The notes under the pieces: model-generated
What the model was told of the DNA's origin: nothing
The model's input: the letters and a program-made list of their open reading frames with translations, nothing else
The model's database searches: none
Shown: positions 12,026 through 22,221 of the stretch, piece after piece
How the letters are laid out: each line of letters opens with the position of its first letter
Numbering within the stretch: the stretch's first letter is position 1
NCBI GenBank assembly: GCA_027488115.1
Contig: JAIYCG010000001.1
Span: forward strand, 248,001 to 312,000
Origin: Comamonadaceae bacterium
GTDB taxonomy: Bacteria; Pseudomonadota; Gammaproteobacteria; Burkholderiales; Burkholderiaceae_C
Direction of reading: 5' to 3'
DNA: 64,000 bases
Program-made: the position numbers and the translations under genes

Positions 12026-12703
12026 TTATCCTTGGGATACGAGCTGTCCGGCTTGAAGCGTGAGAGTTCGATTGCAGCGCGCAGCCAATTTTTGGTCATG
12101 CGTTACCAAAATGAGGGTCGTTCCTCTGGCGTGGTTCATCGACAGCATCAAATCCATGATGCTTTCACCTGTTTGAGCATCCAAACTGCCAGTGGGCTCA
12201 TCGGCCAAAAGGAGTTGGGGTTGAACCACAAAGGCTCTGGCAAGGGCAACTCTCTGCTGTTCACCGCCACTGAGAACTTTGGGGAAGTGGTTTAAACGTT
12301 CTGAAAGTCCAACCTGTGTCAAGATTTCTGTGGCCAAGTGAGATGCGTTTTTGATGCCAGCCAACTCGAGAGGCAACATCACATTTTCGAGCGCTGACAA
12401 ATGGCCCATCAGCTGAAAATTTTGAAAGACAAAGCCTAATTTTTGACCACGCCATGCGGCTCGTTGGTCTTCGGTCATGTCAAATATTGGCTGGCCAGCC
12501 AATGACACACTGCCTTCGGTGGGCGTATCCAGGCCGGCCATGATGGCCAACAAGGTGCTTTTGCCTGAGCCTGAAGCCCCCAAGATTGCAACAGATTCCC
12601 CGGTATTCACGGTGAAATCGATATCGCGCAAAATAGCCAAGGGGCCGCTGGCATCTGTGACCACTTTGCCCACATGACTGACTGAGATCATTGTTTCCGA
12701 CAT
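12026..12703 (-). CDS. LolD/YbbA-like ABC transporter ATPase
   Basis: A 225-residue nucleotide-binding subunit of the MacB/LolD/YbbA class. Walker A (GASGSGKST) is at 42-50, the LSGGE signature at 144-148, Walker B ending in LLLADEP at 164-170, and the switch His at 202. In enteric bacteria ybbA is divergent from tesA, as here, which favours YbbA. However, the large permease that YbbA normally pairs with is not next to it: the downstream gene is rlmB. The start codon overlaps that of the opposite-strand esterase gene within one CATG. AAGGAAA about ten bases upstream can act as ribosome binding site. Confidence 0.92.
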   Translation of the reverse strand: MSETMISVSHVGKVVTDASGPLAILRDIDFTVNTGESVAILGASGSGKSTLLAIMAGLDTPTEGSVSLAGQPIFDMTEDQRAAWRGQKLGFVFQNFQLMGHLSALENVMLPLELAGIKNASHLATEILTQVGLSERLNHFPKVLSGGEQQRVALARAFVVQPQLLLADEPTGSLDAQTGESIMDLMLSMNHARGTTLILVTHDQKLAARCNRTLTLQAGQLVSQG

Positions 12704-13400
12704 GTACCAAATTTCCTTACGACGACATTACTTTAACTGGCTTGTGGTGGGCTTGTTCTTGACGGGCTTTTGCTGGAGCGCTTGGGCCACAGATGCGCCT
12801 ATAAACTCGAATACCAAATTGCACTCAAATTCTGAGAAGATCGTGTTGATTGTGGGTGACTCACTAAGCGCTGAGTATGGACTCACAAGAGGCACAGGTT
12901 GGGTTCACTTGATGAGCGAACAAGCTGCCAAAGAGAAGGTGAAAATGAAAATTGTGAATGCCAGCATCAGTGGCGACACAAGTTCCGGCGGCGTCAGCAG
13001 GTTGCCGCAGTTGCTTCAAATTCACAAACCCCACGTTTTGATTGTGGAACTGGGTGGCAACGATGCTCTCAGAGGTTTGAGCATGCGCATGACACAACAA
13101 AACTTAATCACCATGGCCAAAGAAGGTAAAAAAGTGGGGGCTAAAGTGCTGGTTGTGAGCATGCAAATACCTCCCAACTATGGCGCCAACTATGCTCAGC
13201 AAATGGCACAGGCCTATGAATCTGTCAAACAAGAAACAGGTGCTGAACTTAACCATGTTTTTTTAAAGGGTGTTGCAGACGCTACGGATCCCTTGAAGTG
13301 GTTTCAGCAAGACCGAATTCACCCCAACGAAGGGGCTCAGGGCATCATGATGAGAAATATATGGCCTCAACTTAAAAGAATGTTAGCCGAACCCCAGTAA
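12702..13400 (+). CDS. tesA: TesA-like arylesterase / GDSL lipase, secreted
   Basis: SGNH/GDSL hydrolase of 232 residues resembling TesA, the periplasmic thioesterase I/lysophospholipase L1. A signal peptide is evident: arginine-rich start, hydrophobic core near 11-27 and an AWA-like cleavage site near residue 29. Catalytic Ser54 is in GDSLS, the oxyanion residues in the following blocks include Asn120 (GGND), and the Asp204/His207 pair sits in DRIHP. Substrate range (acyl-CoA, aryl esters or lysophospholipids) is not decided by sequence. Its ATG overlaps the start codon of the divergent ABC ATPase gene. No strong Shine-Dalgarno sequence is visible. Confidence 0.93.
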   Translation: MYQISLRRHYFNWLVVGLFLTGFCWSAWATDAPINSNTKLHSNSEKIVLIVGDSLSAEYGLTRGTGWVHLMSEQAAKEKVKMKIVNASISGDTSSGGVSRLPQLLQIHKPHVLIVELGGNDALRGLSMRMTQQNLITMAKEGKKVGAKVLVVSMQIPPNYGANYAQQMAQAYESVKQETGAELNHVFLKGVADATDPLKWFQQDRIHPNEGAQGIMMRNIWPQLKRMLAEPQ

Positions 13401-13423
13401 AAATTGTGCCAGAGTCATGTTGC

Positions 13424-13606
13424 TCAAGGGGTAGGCGGCTTGTCCGAATCGGGCAACACCACAACGGTTTCAGCTTCGATGGCTTCGGAACTTGACTCTG
13501 GCGAATCAGTCCTCTTTTCTGACTTGGCTTTCAGTTTGTCTTCTTTTTTGCGTTTCTTCGCCAATTCTTTTTGACGTTTTTCGTAGCCGTAATTGGGAGT
13601 TGCCAA
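13424..13606 (-). CDS. Small lysine-rich conserved hypothetical protein
   Basis: A 60-residue protein: the first 35 residues are strongly basic (KKRKKEDKLKAKSEKR), the remainder acidic and proline/serine-rich. It starts with TTG at 13606 behind a GAAAGAAA stretch; no ATG is available. I recognise the N-terminus MATPNYGYEKRQKELAKK from similar small proteins in Burkholderiales, which supports a real gene, but no function is known to me. The basic half suggests nucleic-acid or ribosome contact; that is only inference. It lies between the ends of tesA and the metC-like gene. Confidence 0.75.
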   Translation of the reverse strand: MATPNYGYEKRQKELAKKRKKEDKLKAKSEKRTDSPESSSEAIEAETVVVLPDSDKPPTP

Positions 13607-13619
13607 GGTATTTCTTTCT

Positions 13620-13656
13620 ATTGAATGACATGCACTGTATCAGCTTGGCATTCAAT
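13620..13656. repeat. Inverted repeat between metC-like gene and small ORF
   Basis: Perfect 8-bp arms ATTGAATG (13620-13627) and CATTCAAT (13649-13656) around a 21-base loop, lying just past the metC-like stop on the minus strand. It is A+T-rich and has no T-run after it, so it is a weak terminator candidate at best; an operator for the small gene is an alternative. Confidence 0.3.
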
Positions 13657-13668
13657 CTCCAAAAACGA

Positions 13669-14895
13669 TTAGAAATTCAGGCACTGCGTCATGGCATTGC
13701 TCAAATCTTGAATCAAATCATGCGGGTCTTCAAACCCTGTAGAAAACCTCACCAAATAACCTTTTTGAAGGTGTGAAGGCCATTCAGAACGCATGTTTCC
13801 AATGTTGTAGGGCACCACCAAGCTGATGGGGCCACCCCAGCTGTAGCCAATTTTGAAGAGCTTCAAATGGTCACAGAATGCATCCACTTGATCTTGTGTC
13901 AATGAAGGATCTAGCATCACACTGAACAATCCTGCAGCGAAGCCTTCGCTGCCTGCAGGGGCACACAAGGCTTGCCAATGGGCATGGCCTGGCGAACCCT
14001 CTAATGCTGGATGAAGAACTTGGACACAAGCTTTTTGGCTCTTCCACCACTGAGCCAAAAGTCGAGCGGTACGGTCTTGAGCCGCATAGCGCAAGGAAAT
14101 GGTGGGCAGCGACCGAAGGATGCTTTCAACATCGTTGGGACCCACACAAATTCCCAAACGCATCATGGTCATTTTGAGTTTCAAAGCCAATGCATCGTCG
14201 CAGGTCATGACACTGCCCATCAGCACATCGCCTCCGCCACTGGGGTATTTGGTGAGGGCATGCGCGGTGAAATCAACAGCCAAACTGCCGTCACCCAAAA
14301 GATCAAAGGGCTTAAAGGCAAGCCCAGCGCCCCACGTATTGTCCAGGGCGATGAGCACCTGTTGCGACCGGCAGACCTTGACCAAACCAATGAGGTCTGG
14401 AAACTCCATGCTGACTGAGCCTGGAGCTTCTAGCCATACAAGTTGCGTGTTGGGTTTGATTTTGGACGCTAGATCTTGAGGATTCATGGCATCGTAGTAG
14501 GTGTGAGAAATACCAAACGAGGCCAACTCGCCCTCTGCCAAGACTTTGTTAGGGCCATAAGAGTTGTCGGGCAACAAGACATGGTCACCCGTCTTCAAAA
14601 CTGCAAAGGAAGCAACCGCCAATGCAGACAATCCGCTGGGTGTTAAAACACAGTGCTTGCCACCTTCCAAGGTGCACAAACGCTCCTCCAGCGTAAAGCT
14701 TGTAGGCGTCCCATGGGTTCCGTAGGTGTAAGCCGATTTGTCTTTCCATTCGCGTTGCCGCATGGCAGCCACATTGGGAAAGAAAACCGTTGAAGCTTTA
14801 AAAACTCCCGGTTGGGGTGCCTGAAACTCAGCCGGTGGTGTGTAGTCGTGGTGAATGATCTGAGTCGAAATGTGGGATGGGTTCTTTGATTTCAT
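13669..14895 (-). CDS. metC: Cystathionine beta-lyase (PLP-dependent trans-sulfuration enzyme)
   Basis: Cys/Met-metabolism PLP enzyme of 408 residues, most like cystathionine beta-lyase, which makes homocysteine for methionine synthesis. The PLP lysine is Lys216 in HALTKYPSGG, preceded by Asp185 in LDNTWGAG and the SGLSALAVA phosphate-binding stretch near 88-95. Closely related lyases and synthases share these motifs, so beta-lyase is the favoured call rather than a proven one. It follows the phosphoribosyltransferase gene by 15 bases on the same strand, probably in one transcript, although the pathways are unrelated. Confidence 0.88.
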   Translation of the reverse strand: MKSKNPSHISTQIIHHDYTPPAEFQAPQPGVFKASTVFFPNVAAMRQREWKDKSAYTYGTHGTPTSFTLEERLCTLEGGKHCVLTPSGLSALAVASFAVLKTGDHVLLPDNSYGPNKVLAEGELASFGISHTYYDAMNPQDLASKIKPNTQLVWLEAPGSVSMEFPDLIGLVKVCRSQQVLIALDNTWGAGLAFKPFDLLGDGSLAVDFTAHALTKYPSGGGDVLMGSVMTCDDALALKLKMTMMRLGICVGPNDVESILRSLPTISLRYAAQDRTARLLAQWWKSQKACVQVLHPALEGSPGHAHWQALCAPAGSEGFAAGLFSVMLDPSLTQDQVDAFCDHLKLFKIGYSWGGPISLVVPYNIGNMRSEWPSHLQKGYLVRFSTGFEDPHDLIQDLSNAMTQCLNF

Positions 14896-14910
14896 CCCGA
14901 CATACTACCT

Positions 14911-15435
14911 TCAGACCTTCCACTTTTCCATCAATTTTTCGGGATTCAAGCTGTCGTAGCCCTCAAAAGGCTGGTGAATCCAAGGATTGGTAGGCAAGAA
15001 CTCAACTGAGTAATCGGATTGAAAGCCTGAAAGCCCCTTGGTCCATATGACTGCTGTGCGCAACTCTGTAATGGGGGTGTAATTGGTTTTCAACATGTTG
15101 ACAACCGCGTTCAAGGTATGGCCTGAGTCGGCCAAATCGTCGACCAACAAAACACGGCCGGCAATTTCACCTTTAGGGGTGGTAATGAAACGAGCAATGT
15201 CCAAATGACCTTGAACAGTCCCAGCGTCAGCTCGGTATGAGCTGGTGGACATGATGGCCAAGGGTTTGTTGAAAATGCGTGACAAGATGTCACCGGGGCG
15301 CATGCCGCCCCTCGCCAAACACAAAATGGTATCGAACTCCCAACCAGATTGATGAACCTTGATTGCCAATTTTTCAATCAGATTGTGGTACTCGTCGTAG
15401 CTCACATACAGGTGTTTGCCGTCTTCAGTCAGCAT
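14911..15435 (-). CDS. Purine phosphoribosyltransferase (hypoxanthine/xanthine-guanine type)
   Basis: Type I phosphoribosyltransferase of 174 residues with the PRPP-binding loop VLLVDDLADSGHT at 95-107 and an N-terminal LARGGMRPGDI stretch near 40-50 typical of Gpt/Hpt-like enzymes. It would salvage a free purine base to its monophosphate using PRPP. Which base it prefers is not clear. Its place 57 bases downstream of purA on the same strand supports a purine role. The ATG at 15435 is preceded by GGAGA at good spacing. Confidence 0.88.
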   Translation of the reverse strand: MLTEDGKHLYVSYDEYHNLIEKLAIKVHQSGWEFDTILCLARGGMRPGDILSRIFNKPLAIMSTSSYRADAGTVQGHLDIARFITTPKGEIAGRVLLVDDLADSGHTLNAVVNMLKTNYTPITELRTAVIWTKGLSGFQSDYSVEFLPTNPWIHQPFEGYDSLNPEKLMEKWKV

Positions 15436-15492
15436 GCGGTTTCTCCAAAGGTTGATTCAGTTCACGCGAAAGTGAATGGGGTTTGAAATGAA

Positions 15493-18044
<2,552 letters not shown>

Positions 18045-18094
18045 GGAAATGAGCGTTGCTGTTAAAACAAGGATTTTACTGGTTCAAACAGCGT

Positions 18095-18286
18095 CTAAAT
18101 GAAGCACCACAAAAGAAAGAGACCCAACAAAACGATCGATAGCCCGAAAAAGCGAATTTGACCGTCTTCCAGTTGCAAAAGCTGACTGAACATCTCACGC
18201 CACTTGTGCGGGGAAATGAGGGGCATCAGCCCCTCAAAAATCAATACCAGCGAGATGGCCACCAAAATTGAGGACCAGAAGCTCAC
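18095..18286 (-). CDS. DUF2065 family small membrane protein
   Basis: A 63-residue protein with two hydrophobic segments (about 5-22 and 45-62) joined by a short polar loop (SPHKWREMFSQ). This is the DUF2065/YjeT family, regularly found between hflC and hisZ or purA in beta- and gammaproteobacteria. Function is unknown; location with the HflKC protease modulators suggests a membrane quality-control link, which is inference. The start is GTG at 18286, directly abutting the hflC stop (TAAGTG), implying coupled translation. Confidence 0.88.
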   Translation of the reverse strand: MSFWSSILVAISLVLIFEGLMPLISPHKWREMFSQLLQLEDGQIRFFGLSIVLLGLFLLWCFI

Positions 18287-19201
18287 TTATTTCTTCACAG
18301 GGGGGGCTGATGGGTTAACAGCAGAAGAATTGCCACGCATGGTTCTGAAGAAGTCCGAGCCGCTTGGATCCAAGACCATGACATCGCTCTTTTTGGCGAA
18401 ACTGGCTTTGTAAGCGTCAAGGCTTCTGTAAAACTGAGCGAATTGCGGGTCACGACCAAAGGACTCGTTGTAGATTTTGGCGGCTTGGGAGTCGCCTTGA
18501 CCTTTGATTTTTTGAGCCTCGCGGTACGCATTGGCAATGGTCACCTCACGCTGCCTGTCGGCATCAGCTCGAATTTTTTCACCCTCAGCACCGCCAGTGG
18601 ACCGTAGCTCATTGGCAACCCGCTTGCGCTCTGCTTCCATGCGGCGATAAACAGATTCTGTAATGGCATCAACGTAGTCTGCACGCGTAATACGTACGTC
18701 AACAACATCGACTCCCCAAGGTTTATCGCCACGGACTTTTTCAAGCACTTCGCGTTTGACATCATTCATCAAGACGTCTCGGCTCAAGGACAGCAAGTCT
18801 TTCACAGTGCGCTTGTTAATTTCCTCTTGAAAAGCATTGCGCACCACTCGGTTCAGTTGATTTGCACCTGATTTTTCGTCTAAGCCAACATTGCGAATGT
18901 AGGCCATAGGATCTGTGATGCGCCAACGCACATACCAATCGATCACAACACGTTGCTTTTCCGCCGTCAGCATTGGCTCGGTGTCAGGGCTGTCGAGGGT
19001 CAGCAAACGTTTGTCAATGTAGGTGACATTTTGTAAGGGTGGTGGCAATTTGATGTTCAAACCAGGCTCGGTGATCACCTCTTTGATCTGGCCCAAGGCG
19101 TAGACAACACCAAATTGACGCTGATCCACAACGAACAACATTGAACTGGCCAAGGCCAGCAGCAACAGCAGGGATGAAACCCATATTCCAATACGATTCA
19201 T
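18287..19201 (-). CDS. hflC: HflC, modulator of FtsH protease
   Basis: SPFH/prohibitin-domain membrane protein, 304 residues, that with HflK forms a large cage around the FtsH protease in the inner membrane and restrains it. One N-terminal transmembrane segment (about 4-24) anchors it; the SPFH domain follows at about 25-200, then an extended coiled-coil stretch rich in Arg, Glu and Ala. It lies 12 bases after hflK. Length and organisation are normal. Confidence 0.96.
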   Translation of the reverse strand: MNRIGIWVSSLLLLLALASSMLFVVDQRQFGVVYALGQIKEVITEPGLNIKLPPPLQNVTYIDKRLLTLDSPDTEPMLTAEKQRVVIDWYVRWRITDPMAYIRNVGLDEKSGANQLNRVVRNAFQEEINKRTVKDLLSLSRDVLMNDVKREVLEKVRGDKPWGVDVVDVRITRADYVDAITESVYRRMEAERKRVANELRSTGGAEGEKIRADADRQREVTIANAYREAQKIKGQGDSQAAKIYNESFGRDPQFAQFYRSLDAYKASFAKKSDVMVLDPSGSDFFRTMRGNSSAVNPSAPPVKK

Positions 19202-19213
19202 TTTGCTGCTTCC

Positions 19214-20623
19214 TTAACGAATTTCACGGTCACGAGATCGAAGACTGTCGCGCGATCGGGGGTCTTGAGGGGCACTGGTCGGCGAAGAGCTGGATGAAGC
19301 ATTGGTCGCAGGCGTCTCAACAGGAACCAAAGGTGTCGCAGGATTAGCCGTCATTTGAATCAGCTTATCAAGAGGCAGGTACATCAGGTTGGAACCTTGC
19401 TTGCTATCGATGACCACCTTGGTGACATTGGAGTAAATTTGCTGCATGGCATCTAAGTACATGCGGTCACGCGTCACTTGGGGTGCGTTTTGGTATTCGG
19501 GCAAGATGGCTTTAAAACGCTGCGCATCACCTTCAGCTTGAGCCACAATTCTTTCGCGGTAGGCTTGAGACTCTTCCTTCAAACGAGAAGCAGCACCCAC
19601 GGCCCGTGGCACCACATCGTTGGCATAAGCTTGCGCTTCATTTTTAGCGCGTTCACGCTCTTGGCCAGCCTTTAAGACATCGTCAAAGGCGGCTTGAACT
19701 TGCTCTGGAGGACGAACACCACCTTGTTGCAAATTAATGCCCACCACTTCAATGCCCACTTTGTAGCGATCAAGGATGTTTTGCATCAAAGCTCTAACTC
19801 GTGGCGCGATCTGATCACGCTCCTCGGCCAAGGCAGAATCCATTTTCATTTTGCCAACAACCTCACGAACAGCTGTTTCTGCGGCTTGCACCACAGCTTC
19901 TGTGGGGTTCTTGCTTTCAAACAAATAAGCCCGGGCATCGTTCAAACGGTATTGCACTGCAAACTTAATTTCGACAATGTTTTCGTCTTCTGTCAGCATG
20001 GCCGATTCCCGAAGTCCAGTCGCCTTGATGACGTTATCACGGCCGATGTCGACCGATCTAATTTGAGTCACAAACACCAGCTCGTGCTTTTGAATGGGAT
20101 AAGGCATTCGCCAATTGAAACCGGCACCCACGGTAGATTTGTATTTTCCAAATTGGGTAATCACGGCTTGCTGTCCCTCTTGGACAATGAAGAAGCCTGT
20201 ACCCATCCAGATCAGCAACAAGGCACCCAATATGACGCCAATACCTAAATTGCGAAACACGGGAGGCAAACCATTGAAAGGAGAACCATTTGGCTGACCT
20301 TTGTTTGGGGGACCGCCGTTTTTACCACCCAAAAATTGTGAAAGTTTTCGATTAAGGTCGCGCCACAATTCATCCAAATCGGGTGGGCCAGAGGACTGAC
20401 TAGGCCGATTAGAAGAATTGCCTTGGTGAGAAGGCTGGGAGTTAGAAGGGTTTTGTTGTGGGCCAGTTGCGCCAGGCTGATGGCCCGGGGCGTTGGAGCC
20501 GTCTTGTCCTTCGGAGGCAGGTTTGTCATCGCCTCGTCCCCATCGTGGATCGTTCAAATTGAACATGCCACGAAGGCGCTGGGGCAAGACTGGCCAGCCA
20601 AATGCACGGTGTTTGAAGTTCAT
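19214..20623 (-). CDS. hflK: HflK, modulator of FtsH protease
   Basis: Partner of HflC, 469 residues. The first 110 are a cytosolic low-complexity tail rich in Gly, Pro, Asn, Gln and Ser. A transmembrane segment near 128-150 follows (LGIGVILGALLLIWMGTGFF), then the SPFH domain and a long helical region. The C-terminal 45 residues are again Ser/Ala/Pro-rich and end in arginine-rich repeats of RSRD. HflK usually carries a Gly/Pro-rich N-terminus; this one is somewhat long. Co-transcribed with hflX upstream and hflC downstream. Confidence 0.96.
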   Translation of the reverse strand: MNFKHRAFGWPVLPQRLRGMFNLNDPRWGRGDDKPASEGQDGSNAPGHQPGATGPQQNPSNSQPSHQGNSSNRPSQSSGPPDLDELWRDLNRKLSQFLGGKNGGPPNKGQPNGSPFNGLPPVFRNLGIGVILGALLLIWMGTGFFIVQEGQQAVITQFGKYKSTVGAGFNWRMPYPIQKHELVFVTQIRSVDIGRDNVIKATGLRESAMLTEDENIVEIKFAVQYRLNDARAYLFESKNPTEAVVQAAETAVREVVGKMKMDSALAEERDQIAPRVRALMQNILDRYKVGIEVVGINLQQGGVRPPEQVQAAFDDVLKAGQERERAKNEAQAYANDVVPRAVGAASRLKEESQAYRERIVAQAEGDAQRFKAILPEYQNAPQVTRDRMYLDAMQQIYSNVTKVVIDSKQGSNLMYLPLDKLIQMTANPATPLVPVETPATNASSSSSPTSAPQDPRSRDSLRSRDREIR

Positions 20624-20655
20624 TCGCTTTTCTACGTTTTTATCTGACTACGCTC

Positions 20656-20667
20656 ATTGTGCACAAT
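20656..20667. promoter_or_regulatory. Perfect 12-bp palindrome between hflX and hflK
   Basis: ATTGTGCACAAT is a perfect palindrome in the 58-base gap between the hflX stop and hflK start, in a gene run otherwise packed tightly. It looks like a protein-binding half-site pair. No regulator can be named from sequence, and chance occurrence is not excluded. Confidence 0.3.
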
Positions 20668-20681
20668 CAAAGCGACAATGA

Positions 20682-21869
20682 TCAAAAATCATGCTGATTT
20701 TCCCCGAAATTATCAAGGTCAAAGCGTGGATCTGAGATGGCTTCCGAGCTTGAAACTGTTCGAGCAACTTCTTCAGCCAGCATTTGGCGCAGCTTCGCCA
20801 GGCCTTGACCCGATTGAGCGCTGACAAATACCCGCTTCAGTGGAAGTCCATCCACTTCAAATAGGTCAAACAACTCGAGGGGTTGCCGCTCTGGCGGAAG
20901 GCTGTCAATTTTATTGAAAATCAACCACTGTGGAACCTTGTCGGCACCAATTTCCCCGAGAACACGTTTGACTTCGTCCATTTGCTCTGGAAAGCTTGGA
21001 TTCGATGCGTCCACCACGTGCATCAACAAATCAGCATCGGCAGCTTCCTGCAGAGTTGCCTGAAAAGCATCAATCAATCCGTGAGGTAAGTCACGGATGA
21101 AACCCACGGTATCAGAGACCGAAGCGCTTCTGCCCCCCTCCCCCAAGTAGAGTTGGCGCGTGGTGGTGTCTAGGGTGGCAAACAATTGGTCTGCCGCGTA
21201 AGCGCGCGCCTTCACCAAAGCATTGAACAAAGTTGTCTTGCCAGCGTTGGTATAGCCCACCAAAGAAACATTGAAGGAGTTTCTTCTGTCACGCTGCCTT
21301 CTTTGGGTAGAGCGTTGTTTTTTAACTTTCACCAAGCGCTCCTTGGTGCGTTTGATGGCGTCATTGATCATTCTGCGGTCGAGCTCAATTTGAGTTTCAC
21401 CCGGACCGCCGCGCGTTCCAATGCCGCCTCGCTGACGCTCCAGGTGAGACCACCGGCGTACCAAGCGGGTACTGAGGTATTGCAGTCTCGCTAATTCGAC
21501 TTGCAATTTGCCATCATGGCTTCGAGCACGTTGCGCAAAAATTTCAAGTATGAGCAAAGTGCGGTCATTGACAGGCAAACCCAAATGGCGTTCAAGATTG
21601 CGCTGCTGGGCTGGGCTCAATGACTGATCAAAAAGAACCTCTTTGGCTCCCATTTGCTCAGCCATGAATTTGATTTCATCGGCTTTGCCAGAACCCACAA
21701 AAAGAGCAGCGTCGGGAGCCTTGCGTTTGCAAGTCATTTTGGCAATTGGCCTTAAGCCAGCCGTTAACGCCAGTTGGCCCAACTCATCTAACTCAGCATC
21801 AAAATGAGGCAAACCAAAATCAACACCCACCAACAAGGCGGGGGTTGTAACAACCAAATCGTTGTTCAA
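20682..21869 (-). CDS. hflX: Ribosome-associated GTPase HflX
   Basis: OBG-HflX family GTPase, 395 residues, that binds the large ribosomal subunit and splits stalled ribosomes. The N-terminal HflX domain includes the glycine-rich GGIGTRGGPGETQIE linker near 145-159; the GTPase domain has the P-loop GYTNAGKTT at 205-213, then DTVGFI and NKID. The start appears to be TTG at 21869, 9 bases past the hfq stop, because no ATG or GTG lies in frame before the conserved LVGVDFG stretch. The hfq-hflX-hflK-hflC order is classic. Confidence 0.95.
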   Translation of the reverse strand: MNNDLVVTTPALLVGVDFGLPHFDAELDELGQLALTAGLRPIAKMTCKRKAPDAALFVGSGKADEIKFMAEQMGAKEVLFDQSLSPAQQRNLERHLGLPVNDRTLLILEIFAQRARSHDGKLQVELARLQYLSTRLVRRWSHLERQRGGIGTRGGPGETQIELDRRMINDAIKRTKERLVKVKKQRSTQRRQRDRRNSFNVSLVGYTNAGKTTLFNALVKARAYAADQLFATLDTTTRQLYLGEGGRSASVSDTVGFIRDLPHGLIDAFQATLQEAADADLLMHVVDASNPSFPEQMDEVKRVLGEIGADKVPQWLIFNKIDSLPPERQPLELFDLFEVDGLPLKRVFVSAQSGQGLAKLRQMLAEEVARTVSSSEAISDPRFDLDNFGENQHDF

Positions 21870-21878
21870 AAGATGGCG

Positions 21879-22130
21879 TTAAGTCGTCGAATCGTCGACA
21901 GCTTCTTCTGAACCCGAAAGGTTCACGGCTCGGCCGGGGACGATGGTGGAAATGGCGTGTTTGTATACCATTTGGGTGACGGTGTTACGGAGTAACACCA
22001 CATATTGGTCGAAGGACTCAATTTGACCTTGGAGTTTGATGCCATTGACCAAATAAATAGACACTGGCACATGCTCACGACGCAGTGCGTTGAGGAAGGG
22101 ATCTTGCAAAAGTTGCCCTTTGTTGTTCAC
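21879..22130 (-). CDS. hfq: RNA chaperone Hfq
   Basis: Sm-like hexameric RNA chaperone, 83 residues, that pairs small RNAs with target messages. The Sm1 block ([21 protein letters not shown]) and the Sm2 signature YKHAIS are intact; Gln8/Asp9 and the Tyr56-Lys57-His58 proximal pocket residues are present. The C-terminal tail is short and acidic, unlike the long tail of E. coli. Translation starts at GTG 22130 with GGAGA six bases upstream. A long hairpin ends one base before this ribosome binding site (see findings). Confidence 0.98.
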   Translation of the reverse strand: MNNKGQLLQDPFLNALRREHVPVSIYLVNGIKLQGQIESFDQYVVLLRNTVTQMVYKHAISTIVPGRAVNLSGSEEAVDDSTT

Positions 22131-22141
22131 GATATTCTCCG

Positions 22142-22183
22142 TGTTTTGATTAAATTAAGGGTTTCACCTTAACACATCAAACA
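22142..22183 (-). promoter_or_regulatory. Long hairpin in the hfq leader
   Basis: On the minus strand the RNA between the der stop and hfq would fold with an inner 6-bp stem (TTAAGG/CCTTAA, hexaloop) and an outer stem (TGTTTGAT with ATCAAAACA, one bulged base), separated by a small internal loop. Its base ends one base before the CGGAGA ribosome binding site. It has no U-run directly behind it, so it is not a standard terminator; control of hfq translation or mRNA processing is possible. Confidence 0.5.
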
Positions 22184-22221
22184 GGGCATTCAGCGCAAGT
22201 CCTTTTTAAAAACCTTACAAA

